DNA of 64,000 bases, taken from positions 7,130,001 through 7,194,000 of the forward strand of contig NZ_CP114040.1 of assembly GCF_026965555.1 (NCBI RefSeq). The letters run 5' to 3'. A model generated the notes under the pieces. That model worked only from the letters and a program-made list of their open reading frames with translations. It did no database searches and was not told the origin of the DNA. The stretch's first letter is position 1; each line of letters starts with the position of its first letter. The position numbers were made by a program, and so were the translations under genes. The DNA is from Nannocystis punicea. Its GTDB lineage: Bacteria > Myxococcota_A > Polyangia > Nannocystales > Nannocystaceae. Below are positions 15,947 through 25,098 of the stretch, piece after piece.

Positions 15947-16912
15947 ATGCTCGAGCCGCTGTTGACGCTCCAGGGCCCGGAAGCCCTCGAATTGGTCGAG
16001 ACCAATCCGATCTTGGTAAAGGCCCTGATGGCCCCCTGGGCTCCCTGGCTGGCCTTTCTGTTCGGCACTCTGTGGGGCAGCTTCGCCAACGTGGCGATCT
16101 GGCGCCTGCCGCGCGGGCTGTCCGTCGTCCGTCCGGGCTCGGCGTGCCCCGCGTGCGAGACGCCGATCGCCTGGTACGACAACATCCCGGTCCTCTCGTA
16201 CCTCCTGCTGCGCGGGCGCTGCCGCCGCTGCGGCGAGCCGTTCGCCCTGCGCTACCTCGTCGTCGAGCTGCTCGGCGGCGTGCTCAGCTTCACGCTGTAC
16301 CTGCAGTTCGTGCTGCGGCCGATGGTCCAGGGCGGGCCGCCCGGCCTGCTCGAGTGGCTGCTGTGGTTCTGCTTCGGCCTCGGCCTGCTGATCGCCACTT
16401 ACACCGACCTCGACCTGTGGCTGATCCCCGACGAGGTCGTCCTGCCGATCGCCGGCCTCGGCCTCGTGGCCGCCGCGGTCAGCCCGGCCACTCTCGGCGT
16501 CGGCGTCGTCGAGGCCGGGCTCGCGGCCGCGTGCGGTTACCTGCTGATCGCCGGCCTGCGCTGGGTCTACCTCCGCTACCGCGGCATCGAGGCGCTCGGC
16601 CTCGGCGACGGCAAGCTGCTCTGCATGATCGGCGCCTTCGGCGGCGCGCGCGGCCTGATGTGGACCCTCGCGGCCGGCGCGATCCAGGGCCTGCTCGTCG
16701 CGGTGCCGATGCTGCTCCTCGGCCGTCGCGTCGCCAACACCGCGCTCACCGAGGTCCACGGCGACGACCCCGAGCTCGGTGACGAGGATCCGGACGACGG
16801 CGTGCTCGGAGCGCGCGTCCCGTTCGGGCCCTTCCTGGCGCTCGCGGCCTTCGAGTATATGTTCCTCCGCGAGCACATCGAAGCCCTGTGGGCCGCGCTC
16901 GTTTCGCCGTGA
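15947..16912 (+). CDS. pilD: Prepilin peptidase (leader peptidase / N-methyltransferase)
   Basis: The 321-residue integral membrane protein processes type IV prepilins and pseudopilins at the inner membrane. The cytoplasmic zinc-binding loop has both CxxC pairs (Cys67/70 in ACPACE, Cys92/95 in RCRRCGEP). The aspartic-protease pair is present: Asp154 in YTDLDLWLIPDE and Asp221 in GLGDGKL. The GSFANVAIWRLP motif precedes the loop. No pilin genes are nearby, which is usual for pilD in some myxobacteria. Its stop overlaps the start of the mscS-like gene. Confidence 0.93.
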   Translation: MLEPLLTLQGPEALELVETNPILVKALMAPWAPWLAFLFGTLWGSFANVAIWRLPRGLSVVRPGSACPACETPIAWYDNIPVLSYLLLRGRCRRCGEPFALRYLVVELLGGVLSFTLYLQFVLRPMVQGGPPGLLEWLLWFCFGLGLLIATYTDLDLWLIPDEVVLPIAGLGLVAAAVSPATLGVGVVEAGLAAACGYLLIAGLRWVYLRYRGIEALGLGDGKLLCMIGAFGGARGLMWTLAAGAIQGLLVAVPMLLLGRRVANTALTEVHGDDPELGDEDPDDGVLGARVPFGPFLALAAFEYMFLREHIEALWAALVSP

Positions 16913-18045
16913 TCGAGATCCTGTCAGCCCCGATGGACGACGCGAGCTTCCCGTTGCCGCAGCTGCAATGGTTGGCGCTCGAGATCTTGCCCCGAGCCGC
17001 GCGCGGCTACGCCGACGTGGTGGCGGAGCTGGTGTTCGCGCTGCTGCTCGGGCTGCTGCTGCGGTTCGTGGTCTTGCCGCTGATGGTCCGCGCCAGCGCC
17101 AGCAACGACTGGGCGATCGACGACATCATCACCGCTCGCCTGCGCGACCGGGCCCTGCTCTGGTCGCTGCTCGCCGGCGTGGTCGCGGCGGTCCCCGACC
17201 TGCCGTGGAAGGCGCGCTCGATCGCCGTCGCCGAGAAGGTCGCCGCCGCGGCCCTGGCGCTGTCGGTGACGCTGACGCTGATGCGGATCGTGTCGGAGAT
17301 CGTCGGCCGCAATCAATCGCCGGCCGGCGGCGGCACGACCCTCATCAAGTACATCATCAACTCGCTGCTGCTGCTGCTCGGCGGTGGCTCGATCCTCGGC
17401 CTGTTCGGGGTGTCGGTGTTCCCGGCCCTGACCGCCCTCGGCGTCGGCGGCCTCGCGGTCGCCCTGGCCTTCCAGGACACGCTGGCCAACGTGTTCGCCG
17501 GCGTCAACCTCAGCGCGTCGCGGCAGGTCCGCGTCGGCGACTTCATCAACGTCGACACCAAGATCGAGGGCTTCGTCACCGACATCGGCTGGCGCACCAC
17601 CACCCTGCGCACCCTCGACGACCTCCTCATCTATATCCCCAACAAGCGCCTCGCCGAGGCGATGATGACCAACTTCAGCCGGCCCGACCCGACGATGTGG
17701 ATCGAGGTGCCGATCCGGGTCGGGCTCGACGTCGACCCCGAGGTGCTCGAGGCGCTCCTGTTCGACGAGGTCCGGGTGGCGCGCGAGGTCGTGCCCGGCC
17801 TGCGCGACGCCCCCCCTGCCCTGCGCCTGCGCGTCGGCGAGTGGGCGCTCGAGGTCCGCCTGTTCGTGCCGATCCAGAACTTCGTCGACCGCAATCCCCT
17901 GACCACGACGATGGTCAAGCGCCTGCTGATCCGCCTGCGTCGCGAGGGCCTGGTGATCCCGCTGCCGCAGCGGGTGATCCACGTGCCCTCCGCGACCGCC
18001 GACACCTCCGCCGCGTCCGCAGAGTCACGCGACTGGCGGCCCTGA
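16909..18045 (+). CDS. MscS-family mechanosensitive channel
   Basis: The 378-residue product from GTG 16909 (overlapping the pilD stop as GTGA, coupled translation) has four or five N-terminal membrane helices. The MscS core follows: pore-lining helix GVSVFPALTALGVGGLAVALAFQ, then DTLANVFAGVNLSASRQVRVGDFI and the beta domain with GWRTTTLRTLDDLLIYIPN. These channels release solutes upon hypo-osmotic shock. An upstream ATG (16888) inside pilD is also in frame; the coupled GTG is preferred. Confidence 0.9.
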   Translation: MIEILSAPMDDASFPLPQLQWLALEILPRAARGYADVVAELVFALLLGLLLRFVVLPLMVRASASNDWAIDDIITARLRDRALLWSLLAGVVAAVPDLPWKARSIAVAEKVAAAALALSVTLTLMRIVSEIVGRNQSPAGGGTTLIKYIINSLLLLLGGGSILGLFGVSVFPALTALGVGGLAVALAFQDTLANVFAGVNLSASRQVRVGDFINVDTKIEGFVTDIGWRTTTLRTLDDLLIYIPNKRLAEAMMTNFSRPDPTMWIEVPIRVGLDVDPEVLEALLFDEVRVAREVVPGLRDAPPALRLRVGEWALEVRLFVPIQNFVDRNPLTTTMVKRLLIRLRREGLVIPLPQRVIHVPSATADTSAASAESRDWRP

Positions 18046-18700
18046 TCGACCGCCCCGCCGACTGTCCGCACGATTGTCCGCGGCCGACGGCTGCATCACG
18101 CGCCGCGTCGCGCCGGTCGGACCCGACCGTCGGCCCGCAGGACCGCCCTGCGACCACGTCGGCGGCGATCCGGAGCGACGGCCGACGGCCTCGCGTAGAC
18201 CCTGCGGCTGCAGATCGTAATTGCAGACCTGCGCCGGCGGAGCTCGCGTCGTCGACCGGCGCTGCGACGCGCCCTGAGCTGCAGCCGACGGCGTCGATCC
18301 GGAGCACTGCGCCATCGGGTCTGATCTGCAACACGGCGTGTCGTCGGCGAACTTGATTCGCGACGTCTTCGAGTCAGAATTGCGACAAGGCCCTCTGCAC
18401 CCGTAATGGGGGCTTCGAGCGACATTTTGTTCGTGCAACTTCTTCGTGGCACGAACCCACGATCGTCGTGATCCGATCGACCCAGTGGCGTCGCTCACTG
18501 GACGACCCGGAGGATTGCTCGTGCCGAGACCCCAGCTCGCACACGGGAATGACCCCCTCCTGGCCATCGACCAACCGTAGACAAGTCGCCGGCGACTCCG
18601 GGCCCGGAGTCGCCGGTCTCGGGCGTCGGGCCGTAGACCGCCGGTCCGACGCCCGGGGCGGACCCAACTCCTGCACCCACGCCGGACCCTCCCTCCTCGC
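18046..18700. other. Intergenic gap with a long palindrome
   Basis: About 650 bp without a credible gene, slightly lower in GC near 18340-18480. The clearest structure is the 28-bp palindrome at 18589-18616, followed by GGGCGTCGG/CCGACGCCC arms around 18623-18655. Confidence 0.5.
18589..18616. terminator. 28-bp perfect palindrome
   Basis: CCGGCGACTCCGG-gc-CCGGAGTCGCCGG, perfect 13-bp arms. It lies about 85 bp before the start of the terpene-synthase-like gene and 540 bp after mscS. Strong hairpin without a T-run, so either a terminator or a dyad operator. Confidence 0.45.
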
Positions 18701-19678
18701 ATGAAGTTCCCACGCGACGATCGATCACGGATGACGGCCGAGCTGGCGATCGAGGTGACGCTGCGTTATCCGCTGCCCTGGTTCTCACCCGGAGACCTCG
18801 GCCTGCAGGAGGTCCTGAGCCCGAGCCCGCGCCTGCTCGGAGCCACCGGCTTCCGCGGCCTGGCGGTGGCTCGCCTGGGCGGCTGGCCGAGCTTCGCCGC
18901 CGACCCGCAGCGCGCCACCACGGCCCTGCGATTTCTGACCTTCTGGGCGCTGCTCGGCGAGGACGGCGGCTTCTCCGAGGCCGACCTGCTGGCGGCGGTG
19001 CGCGGCAGCGAGGGTCTGCCCGAGAGCGTCCCCGCGGCCCTGCGCGCGTGGTGGGAGGTGGCCCGGCGCTGCCGGGCGGCGATGGGCCCGGCCTGGTGCG
19101 GCCGCCTGGCCGAGGACTTCGCCGACTGGCTCGACGCCAACCGCTGCGAGGCGCACTGGCGCGCCAAGATCGAGGCCGACGCCGCCTATCCGGCCCGCCA
19201 GGATCTGCTGCCGATCCGCGTCGCCAGCGTGGGGGTGGCCCCGGCGATCGACTTCCTCGAGTACGTCGGCGACTGCCCGCTGCCGCTGGCCGTGCGCAGC
19301 CACCCGGCCCACGCGGCGGTCCGCCGCTACGCCGCCCGCCTGGTCGCCGTCCAGGACGACCTCGTCGGCGTGGCCGAGGACCTCGCCTCGCACCGCCCCA
19401 ACCTGCTCGGCTGCATGCTCCGCAACGAGGGCCTGAGCCCCGCCGCCGCCGCCGCCGAGGTCGAGGCGCTGCACGACGAGAGCCTGTGCGGCCTGACCGG
19501 CGCGTCGCAGCTGCTGCGCGCCGAATTCCCGCGCGTCGAGCCCGTGACCCGCTGGCTCCGCGCGGTCCAGACGCTCTGCCACGGCTTCGCCCGCTGGCAC
19601 TCGACGTACCCGCTCGACCGCCACGTGACCCACCTGCCCTCGGGCCCGGGGCTGGCGATCGAGATCGAGTACGTGTGA
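18701..19678 (+). CDS. Terpene-synthase-like protein
   Basis: 325 residues, the size of bacterial class I terpene cyclases. The C-terminal half follows their pattern: an Arg segment around PIRVASVGVAPAIDFLEYVG, then LVAVQDDLVGVAEDLASHRPNLLGCMLRNEGLS. In that segment DDLVGVAED takes the place of the metal-binding NSE triad (NDxxSxxxE). The first Asp-rich DDxxD motif, normally after the FxxW segment, appears degenerate: LTFWALLGEDGGFSEAD. It may therefore be inactive or use altered metal ligands. No prenyltransferase or P450 is adjacent. Confidence 0.6.
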   Translation: MKFPRDDRSRMTAELAIEVTLRYPLPWFSPGDLGLQEVLSPSPRLLGATGFRGLAVARLGGWPSFAADPQRATTALRFLTFWALLGEDGGFSEADLLAAVRGSEGLPESVPAALRAWWEVARRCRAAMGPAWCGRLAEDFADWLDANRCEAHWRAKIEADAAYPARQDLLPIRVASVGVAPAIDFLEYVGDCPLPLAVRSHPAHAAVRRYAARLVAVQDDLVGVAEDLASHRPNLLGCMLRNEGLSPAAAAAEVEALHDESLCGLTGASQLLRAEFPRVEPVTRWLRAVQTLCHGFARWHSTYPLDRHVTHLPSGPGLAIEIEYV

Positions 19679-19695
19679 GAGGATGCTTTCAAGGA

Positions 19696-19755
19696 CATGT
19701 CCGCGAGGACATGCGCCGATGAGCATGCCATGACGGCCATGTCTTAATAAACATG
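19696..19755. repeat. Palindrome pair after terpene-synthase-like gene
   Basis: CATGTCC-gcga-GGACATG (19696-19713) begins 18 bp after the stop at 19678, and CATGT/ACATG arms around cttaataa (19738-19755) follow. Probable 3'-end hairpins of the dispersed family. Confidence 0.7.
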
Positions 19756-19968
19756 TCTCATCGGCCACCCGTGATCGACCGAGACCGCGGAGCGGTCGCC
19801 GGCGAGCACGGGTCCTCCGGGCCGGCGCGTGCGCGGCCGCCCGACACGCCCGGTCGAACCCGCTCTCGAGCACGTCCTCGCGGGCTTCGTCGCGCCGCGT
19901 GAATGGGTCGCCGCCGCATCGCTCCGCCCCGGCTGCGAGCGCGCCGCGGCTCTCGCCTCGACGCCATT

Positions 19969-20017
19969 CATGCCCTTCTGGACATGCCCAATTCGACATG
20001 TCGCTCGGGGCATGTCC
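19969..20017. repeat. Palindrome cluster after the kinase gene
   Basis: Alternating CATGCCC, GGACATGCCC, GACATGTC and GGGCATGTCC half-sites form overlapping hairpins that end 7 bp from the stop codon of the minus-strand kinase gene. Confidence 0.65.
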
Positions 20018-20023
20018 AGCCCG

Positions 20024-23000
20024 TCACGACGGCGGCCGCAGCCGTCGCGCCTGCATCCACTTCTCCAGCGTCGCGCGCTCCTCCTCCATGCGCTCGTCGC
20101 CGCGGATGTGCTCCCAGGCCTCGCGCAGCAGCGCGCGGGCGCGGGTGCGGTCGCGGCCGTCGTCGTACAGGGCGCGGGCCACGAGCGCGCGGGTCCAGGC
20201 GATCGTGCCCGGGTCGGCGTCGGGGCTCTGCAGCGCCAGCGACTGCTCGAGCAGCTCGGCCGAGCGGCCCGGGTGGCCGAGGCGGAACTCGATGTCGCCG
20301 AGGATCCGCAGCTCGTCGGCGCCGGCGTAGTCGTCGCCGCGGGCCTTGCGAATGATCGCCAGGCTCTCCGTGATCGATCGCCGGGCGTCCTCGAGGCGGC
20401 CGAGCTCGACCTCGAGCTCGCCGAGCCCGAACAGCGCGTCGCCGACCAGGTAGTGCCGGGGGCCGACGCGCTCGCGCAGGTTGGCGAGCACCCGGCGGAA
20501 CATCGGCTCGGCCTCCGCGTACCGGCCGGCGCGCGACAGCGCCGACGCCAGCGCGGTGCGGATGTCGTCGGTCTTCGGGTGGTCCGGGCCGAGCTCGCGC
20601 TCGCTCAGGCTGGTCGCGCGGCGCAGGCGATCGATCGCGTCCTCGTCGCGCCCCTGCCACGCGTGCACCAGCGCGAGGTTGTGCAGCACCGTGGCGATCC
20701 GGTGGTGGTCGGGCCCGAGGTGGCGCTGCATCATCGCCAGGGCCCGCTCGTAGGCGGCCTCGGCCTCGTCGTAGCGGTGGACCGCGTACAGCGCCGCGCC
20801 CAGCGTCTCGACGGTGAACGCGACGTCCGGGTGGTCCTCGCCGAGGACCCGCTGCTGCCCGGCCAGCACCCGCTCGAGCAGCGGCAGCGCGCCCGCGCCG
20901 TCGGTCCGCTGCAGCGCGACGCCGGCGAGGAAGAACACGATCTCGAGCGTGCGCAGGTCGTCGGGGCCGAAGCGGCGCTCCACGATCGCCAGGGCGTTGC
21001 GCAGGTCGGCCTCGGCCGCGTCCAGCTCGCCGCGCTCGAGCGCGATCCGGCCGCGCATCGACAGGAAGGTCGCCTCGCGCGCGGGCGGGCGGCCGAGCCG
21101 CTCGAGCGCCGCGGTCAGCCGCGCCTCGAACACGGGCAGCTGATCGTAGCGGGCCTGCTCGAGCGCCGCGATCCACCACCAGTCGGTCAGCGCGTTGGCC
21201 ATCGCCACGTCGTGGCGGCTGGCCTCCGCCTGCCACACCGCGGCCTCGAGCGAGCGGGCCGCGGCCTCGAACTCGCCGAGTTCGTCGGCCAGCACGCCCT
21301 CGAGGTGCAGCGCCTCGGCCACGAGCGGGCGGTAGCCCAGGGCCCGCGCCGCGGGGGTCAGGGTGCGCGCCTGGGCCAGCCCCTCGCGGTAGCGGCCGGC
21401 GTTCCAGAACGACTTGACCTCGGCGAGCCGGGCCCGCAGCGCCTCGACCTCGCGCCGGGTCTGCGGATCGGCGGGCGGCCGCACCGGGGCGGTGAGCGCC
21501 TCGACGTCGGCGCAGCTCGCCAGATCCGTCAGGCGATGCGCCGCGCGCACCGCCTGCTCCCCGGTCTCGCGATCGGCCGCCCGCAGGCGCTCGCCGAGGG
21601 CCTGCAGCTCGCGCAGGCGGGCGTCGAGGCACGAGGTCCGCAGGCCGAGCAGCGCCTCCGGCTGCTCGCCGTGGATCCACGTGGCCGCGCACGCCTCGGT
21701 GCGCATCGCCACCCACCGCGCGGCGTAGTCGTCGAGGGTCGCGGTGACCTCACGGACCGCCCCCGTCGACGCGCCTGCCTGCGTCAGCGCCAGAGTCACC
21801 TGCTCGCGCCGCTCGCCGTCCCACACCCCGGCCAGGTGCCGCGCCGCGCCGCGACACAGCCCGGGCTCGGCCGCGTAGGCATAGGCCGCCGTGCCCACCA
21901 GACCGGCGGCGATCACCGCCCCCGCCGCCGCGCGCAGGCGCCGGCCGGGCTCGCGCGCCAGGGCGACGAGCAGCGCGTCCATCGTCGGGAAGCGATCGGC
22001 GGGCGCGACCGACAGGCCGCGCAGCAGCGCCCGCCGGATGTGCCGCGGCACACGAGCGCCACGCGGCGGCGGCCGCAGCCGGCCCGCTCGCACCGCCGCC
22101 GCCAGCGACTCGACGGTGTCGCCGACGAACGGACGCGCGCCGTAGAGCGCGGCGTACAGCGCGACGCAGAAGCTGAATTGATCCGAGCGCGCCTCTGCCG
22201 GCCGCCCCGCGTGCTGCTCGGGCGCCATGTAGTTCGGCGTGCCGAGCACCGTCCCGGTCGCGGTCAGGTCGGCGAGCGCGGGCGTGCCGTCGCTCGAGAT
22301 CGCGGTGCTCGCCAGCGGATCGTCGCCTGCCGCGCGCGCGAGCCCGAAGTCGACCACGCGGACCTGGCCGTCCTCGGTGACGAGCACGTTCTCCGGCTTG
22401 AAGTCGCGGTGCACCAGCCCGGCCGAGTGGGCCGCCGCCAGCCCGCGCCCCGCGAGCAGGAACCGCGCCAGGATCTCCCGCTGCGGCCGCGGCTCCGCCC
22501 GCAACCACGCCGCCAGAGTCTGGCCGCGGATGAACTCCATGGCGACGAAGATCCGGTCGCCGATCCGGCCGACGTCGTGGACCGCCGCGACGTTCGGGTG
22601 CATCAGCCGCGCCATCGCCTGGGCCTCGCGGAGCAGGCGCTCCTCGAGGTGGGGCCGGCGGCCGTACTGATGCGGCCGCAGCAGCTTGAGCGCCACCACG
22701 CGCCCGAGCTCCGGGTCGTGCGCCGCGTAGACCACCCCCATCGCCCCGGCCCCGAGCAGCGACGTGAGGACGTAGCGGCCCAGGCGCGCGCCGGGCTGCA
22801 GCGGGTCGTCGGCGCTCGTCCCCGGCTCCGGCTCACCGGGCGGGTCGGGCGTGCGCGCCAGCGCGCCGTCGCCGGACGGCACCTCGGTCGCGCCGCTCGC
22901 CAGCTCCGACAACAGCTCGCTGCAGGCCTCGCAGCGCGACGCGTGGGCCCAGGCGCGCTCGCGCGTGGCCGCAGTCGCCCGACCCTCGACCAGTTCGAGC

Positions 23001-23044
23001 AGCGTCTCCGTGCCCAGGCAGGGGCTCACCGGCGCAGACCGCAT
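20024..23044 (-). CDS. Ser/Thr protein kinase with N-terminal anti-sigma zinc motif and TPR tail
   Basis: 1006 residues. The N-terminus (1-50) has HASRCEAC, the H-x3-C-x2-C motif (His34, Cys38, Cys41) of zinc-binding anti-sigma domains. The kinase domain (about 90-355) has GAGAMGVVYAA, Lys120 in VALKLL, HRDFKPEN (Asp214), DFG (232-234) and YMAPEQ. A membrane helix lies near 380-400, and from about 510 a long chain of TPR helices forms a protein-binding arm. It is transcribed away from a sigma factor gene with 38 bp between starts. The likely model is a membrane kinase that both holds and controls that sigma factor. Confidence 0.93.
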   Translation of the reverse strand: MRSAPVSPCLGTETLLELVEGRATAATRERAWAHASRCEACSELLSELASGATEVPSGDGALARTPDPPGEPEPGTSADDPLQPGARLGRYVLTSLLGAGAMGVVYAAHDPELGRVVALKLLRPHQYGRRPHLEERLLREAQAMARLMHPNVAAVHDVGRIGDRIFVAMEFIRGQTLAAWLRAEPRPQREILARFLLAGRGLAAAHSAGLVHRDFKPENVLVTEDGQVRVVDFGLARAAGDDPLASTAISSDGTPALADLTATGTVLGTPNYMAPEQHAGRPAEARSDQFSFCVALYAALYGARPFVGDTVESLAAAVRAGRLRPPPRGARVPRHIRRALLRGLSVAPADRFPTMDALLVALAREPGRRLRAAAGAVIAAGLVGTAAYAYAAEPGLCRGAARHLAGVWDGERREQVTLALTQAGASTGAVREVTATLDDYAARWVAMRTEACAATWIHGEQPEALLGLRTSCLDARLRELQALGERLRAADRETGEQAVRAAHRLTDLASCADVEALTAPVRPPADPQTRREVEALRARLAEVKSFWNAGRYREGLAQARTLTPAARALGYRPLVAEALHLEGVLADELGEFEAAARSLEAAVWQAEASRHDVAMANALTDWWWIAALEQARYDQLPVFEARLTAALERLGRPPAREATFLSMRGRIALERGELDAAEADLRNALAIVERRFGPDDLRTLEIVFFLAGVALQRTDGAGALPLLERVLAGQQRVLGEDHPDVAFTVETLGAALYAVHRYDEAEAAYERALAMMQRHLGPDHHRIATVLHNLALVHAWQGRDEDAIDRLRRATSLSERELGPDHPKTDDIRTALASALSRAGRYAEAEPMFRRVLANLRERVGPRHYLVGDALFGLGELEVELGRLEDARRSITESLAIIRKARGDDYAGADELRILGDIEFRLGHPGRSAELLEQSLALQSPDADPGTIAWTRALVARALYDDGRDRTRARALLREAWEHIRGDERMEEERATLEKWMQARRLRPPS

Positions 23045-23082
23045 CGTTGCCCGTCCGTCTGGCTCACGATATCACCGCCGAG

Positions 23083-24258
23083 ATGGCCACCGGGCGGGAA
23101 GGTCGAGACGAGAGCGCCGGCGCGAGCGACCTCGGCGATACGCGTCCGCACGACCCCCGCGGCGCAGTCGCTGGCGACGGTCCGCGTGGCAGCGACCCGC
23201 CCGACCCCGCCGAGGCTCGCCCCGCCACGACGGACCCTCGCGCTCCCGCTTCGCCTCGCACTCCCCCCGCGCTCGACCCTCGCACGTCCGCCGCGCCTGC
23301 CCCTCGCACTCCCGCCGCGAGCGACCCGCCCATCGCCGACCCTCGCAGCCCTGCCACCCTCGCCGCCGAGTTCGCGGCCGCGCGACCCGACCTCGCCGCG
23401 GGCGTCGACCTCGGCCGCGCGCTCGCCGACGCCCTCCTCGCCGCGGAACAGACCTGGCCGGGCGTCTCGCTGGCGCCGCGGCGCTTCTTCGCCTTCCTCG
23501 CCGACAAGGTGCAGCCCGGCCGGACCGTCGAAGCCGCCCTCGCCGAGCTCTGCGTCGCCGACCTGTGGCTCGCCTGCGCCTGCGTCGACCGCGACCCGCG
23601 GGCGCTGGCGGAGTTCGATCGCCTGCTCGTCCCGCTGGTCGAGCGCGCGGCCGGTCGTCGCGGCGCCACCGCGTCCGAGCGCGGCGACCTGCAGCAGATC
23701 GTCCGCGAGCGCCTGCTCATGCCGCGCACGAGCGAGCCGAGCGAGACGCGGATCGCCGAGTACTCCGGCCGCGGCAGCCTGCGCGCGTGGATCCGCGTGG
23801 TCGCCACGCGCGAGACCCTGCGCCTGCTGGCCCGCCCCCAGCGCGAGGTGGCGCTGGAGGACGACGCGGTCGAGGCGCTGATGCCCGCCGACGCCGGCCT
23901 CGAGGTCGAGCACCTCAAGCAGCTGTACCGCGAAGAATTCAGGCAGGCGTTCCGCGAGGCCGTCGCCGCCCTGACCGATCGCGAGCGCACGCTCCTGCGC
24001 CAGCACGCCCTCGACGGCCTCAGCATCGATCGCCTGGCCGACTTCTACGGCGTGCACCGGGCCACCACCGCCCGCTGGATCGACGCCGCCCGCAAGTCGA
24101 TCCTCACGCGGACCCGCCGCGCCCTCGGCCAGCGCCTCCACGTGCCCGCCGCCGAGCTCGACAGCATCCTCCGCCTCATCGACAGCCGCCTCGACATCAC
24201 CCTGCCGACCCTCCTGCGCGAGCCGGCCGGGGCCGAGCCGCCGCCCCGGCGCAAGTGA
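23083..24258 (+). CDS. Sigma-70 family sigma factor (kinase-associated)
   Basis: From ATG 23083 the protein is 391 residues: a Pro/Ala/Arg/Asp low-complexity head of about 90, then a helical domain. Region-2-like sequence (DLQQIVRERLLMPRTSEPSETRIAEYSGRG, SLRAWIRVVATRETLRLL) precedes region 4 (AVAALTDRERTLLRQHALDGLSIDRLADFYGVHRATTARWIDAARK). This is the form seen in myxobacterial sigma factors encoded beside Ser/Thr kinases. A TTG at 23047 is also in frame but unlikely. The last codons (LLREP..PPPRRK) are duplicated in the array that follows. Confidence 0.85.
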   Translation: MATGREGRDESAGASDLGDTRPHDPRGAVAGDGPRGSDPPDPAEARPATTDPRAPASPRTPPALDPRTSAAPAPRTPAASDPPIADPRSPATLAAEFAAARPDLAAGVDLGRALADALLAAEQTWPGVSLAPRRFFAFLADKVQPGRTVEAALAELCVADLWLACACVDRDPRALAEFDRLLVPLVERAAGRRGATASERGDLQQIVRERLLMPRTSEPSETRIAEYSGRGSLRAWIRVVATRETLRLLARPQREVALEDDAVEALMPADAGLEVEHLKQLYREEFRQAFREAVAALTDRERTLLRQHALDGLSIDRLADFYGVHRATTARWIDAARKSILTRTRRALGQRLHVPAAELDSILRLIDSRLDITLPTLLREPAGAEPPPRRK

Positions 24259-25098
24259 GCGCGAAGGACATGTCCCCCAGGACATGGCCGATCGCCGCCC
24301 GTCGCTCGTGACGTCTGTCCCCGGAGACATCTCGGCGCCGACCTCCTGCGCGAGCCGCCCCGTCGCAAGCGCTCGCGCAGGACATGTCCCCGAGGACATG
24401 GCCGATCGCCGCCGCGCGCCGCCCGGGGCGCCTGTCCCTGAAGACATCTCGACTCCGGCCGCCTGCGCGAGCCGCCCCGGCGCGAAAGACCGGGCAGGAC
24501 ATGTCCCCGCGGGCCCGTCGTCGCCCCTCGGCACTCCTCGTGACTCCTGTCCTTGAAGACGTGTCACGACCCGACCTCCGGCCGCGTGAGCTGCCCGGGC
24601 CCGTCGCGGGCCGTCCCCGACCCTCGTCGCGCCGCGCAATAAAATGTCCCGAGAGACAGGTTCATCCGAACCTCTGGCGACGGCGCGCACGCGCCCGTCT
24701 CTCGGGACAGACCTCGTGCCTGTCCCCGGGGCCACCTCGCTCCGCCCCTGCTCCATCGTGACGCCTGTCCCGGAAGACACCTCGAGCCGGACCTTCCGCG
24801 CGAGTCGCCCCGCGAAGGGCATGTCCACGAGGACCCGGCGTCGCCGCGCATCGCCCGTGGCACATGTCCCATGAGACATGCCACGACCCGACCTCCGGCT
24901 GCCTGAGCCGCCCGGGCCCGTCGCACGGCCGTGCTGGCCCTCGTCGCGCCGCACCAGGAAATGCTCACCCGAACTGCTGGCGACGGCGCGCACCCGCCTG
25001 TCTCTCGGGACAGACCTCGCGCACGTCCCCGGGGCCGTCCGTCCCCGCTCCGGCGAGCCGCCGGAGCTCGACCCTCCCGCCAGTGAGCGCATCGTCCC
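24259..25098. repeat. Dense palindrome array with amplified gene 3' end
   Basis: 840 bp without a gene but packed with about a dozen family palindromes. Examples are 24269-24286, 24316-24329, 24383-24400, 24433-24446, 24497-24506, 24548-24561, 24645-24658, 24697-24709, 24766-24779, 24821-24833, 24863-24880 and 24998-25013. Units of about 115 bp repeat the sigma gene tail (ctcctgcgcgagccg) together with a hairpin and gccgatcgccgcc. A second unit type (acgacccgacctccggc to tctcgggacagacctcg, about 150 bp) occurs twice, near 24566 and 24883. Confidence 0.85.

Noticed and set aside
19829..23881. Plus-strand frame of 1350 codons opposite the kinase
   Set aside because: Shadow of the kinase gene, which has all kinase motifs; the plus frame is Arg/Gln/His-rich without domains.
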